DNA of 49,719 nucleotides from Chloroflexota bacterium (GTDB lineage: Bacteria > Chloroflexota > Limnocylindria > P2-11E), in contig VBDV01000115.1 of assembly GCA_005882765.1 (NCBI GenBank), positions 1 through 49,719 of the forward strand, written 5' to 3'. Below the pieces are notes generated by a model that was given only the letters and a program-made list of their open reading frames with translations, was not told the DNA's origin and searched no databases. How positions within the stretch are numbered: position 1 is the stretch's first letter; every line of letters starts with the position of its first letter. Positions 49,288 through 49,719 of this stretch are shown here, in pieces. A program made the translations under genes and the position numbers.

Positions 49288-49719
49288 GCCAGGGCGCGGC
49301 CGGCAAACGTGTGAAGGAATCTCCCGAAGGCCCGGATGTGGTCGACGTAGTCGGCGATGGCGATGTTCTCGTTCGGCGCGTGATTGGCGGACGCGGCGTT
49401 GCCCGAGCCGAATCCAGCGGCGGGAATCCCAAGGGTGCCGCAAACCGTAGACAGCGGTCCCGAGCCGGCGAGCAGCGGATAGACGACGGGTTCGGATCCG
49501 TACGCGCTTCGGCAGGCGTCCACCGCTGCCCTCGCAGTAACCGAGTCGGTGGGCCAGCGAGAGGGCGGCTCGCCGTGCCCCGGCACGACCTCGACGTCTT
49601 CGAAGCCACGGCGATCGAGGTGGGCGCGCAACAGGGCGGTGACGTTCTCGGGTGTGAGGTCGGGCACCAGACGGAAGTCGATCTTGGCGCTCGCGACCGC
49701 GGGCAGGACGGTCTTGGAA
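49284..49719 (-). CDS. M20 family peptidase (partial, C-terminal part)
   Basis: The frame stays open to the window edge, so the N-terminal catalytic domain lies outside. What is present is the end of the lid domain (ASAKIDFRLVPDLTPENV) and the C-terminal part of the catalytic domain: GSGPLSTVCGTLGIPAAGFGSGNAASANHAPNENIAIADYVDHIRAFGRFL. The His and Glu in ANHAPNENI fit the last metal-binding region of M20 dipeptidases and deacylases. Cytoplasmic hydrolysis of a dipeptide or N-acyl amino acid is likely. Confidence 0.88.
   Translation of the reverse strand, partial: SKTVLPAVASAKIDFRLVPDLTPENVTALLRAHLDRRGFEDVEVVPGHGEPPSRWPTDSVTARAAVDACRSAYGSEPVVYPLLAGSGPLSTVCGTLGIPAAGFGSGNAASANHAPNENIAIADYVDHIRAFGRFLHTFAGRALA

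Overview
The window is very GC-rich chromosomal DNA with dense coding, many four-base gene overlaps and frequent GTG/TTG starts. No rRNA, tRNA, phage, insertion sequence or CRISPR array is visible. The envelope looks monoderm: there are three Tad/Flp pilus modules but no secretin, plus a TatA with a zinc ribbon, CcdA/TlpA thiol chemistry and an Asp-type MurA. Many genes have a TAnnnT box only 6-10 bases before the start codon, which points to leaderless transcription. Together this suggests a Chloroflexota- or Dormibacterota-like soil or freshwater bacterium. Actinomycetota cannot be excluded. The taxon is inference only.

Layout. 1-3372: three membrane subunits related to complex I/Hyf antiporters, the first cut by the window edge. 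3525-8209: ndk, an M16 peptidase, a CAP-domain protein, a HemB-like protein and a C39-like exported peptidase. 8391-11150 (minus) and 15327-17613 (plus): two separate TadE/TadG pseudopilin modules, flanking an aminotransferase, a 2-hydroxyacid dehydrogenase, a DUF554 protein and threonine aldolase. 17718-19868: a small exported protein, a DUF885 peptidase without a visible start codon, and TatA. 19928-26650 (minus): one compact Tad operon running Flp pilin, TadE, TadG-like, exported protein, CpaB, unknown, TadZ, TadA, TadB, TadC. The 54-residue Flp pilin is a short gene that is easily missed.

26748-34908: ACT-domain protein, TlpA/CcdA, GNAT, a reverse-transsulfuration pair (CBS and cystathionine lyase), threonine synthase and MurA. 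34927-42706: a membrane protein, a small exported protein, gamma-glutamyltransferase, an S9 peptidase, a GYD protein, a HAD hydrolase and a two-domain RecB/RNase H-like nuclease. 42834-49719: a beta-propeller protein, an LLM monooxygenase, a membrane protein, an ATP-grasp ligase overlapping a second transsulfuration-type PLP enzyme, a KGG-repeat stress protein, an MFS transporter and a partial M20 peptidase.

The most unusual signals are: (i) the TatA-TAG-DUF885 arrangement, in one frame with no canonical start; (ii) a roughly 86-bp structured repeat at two convergent gene junctions, and a different multi-stem element at a third; (iii) a hairpin over the Flp pilin start codon; (iv) a HemB paralogue with altered substrate-pocket positions; and (v) window-wide leaderless-type promoters.
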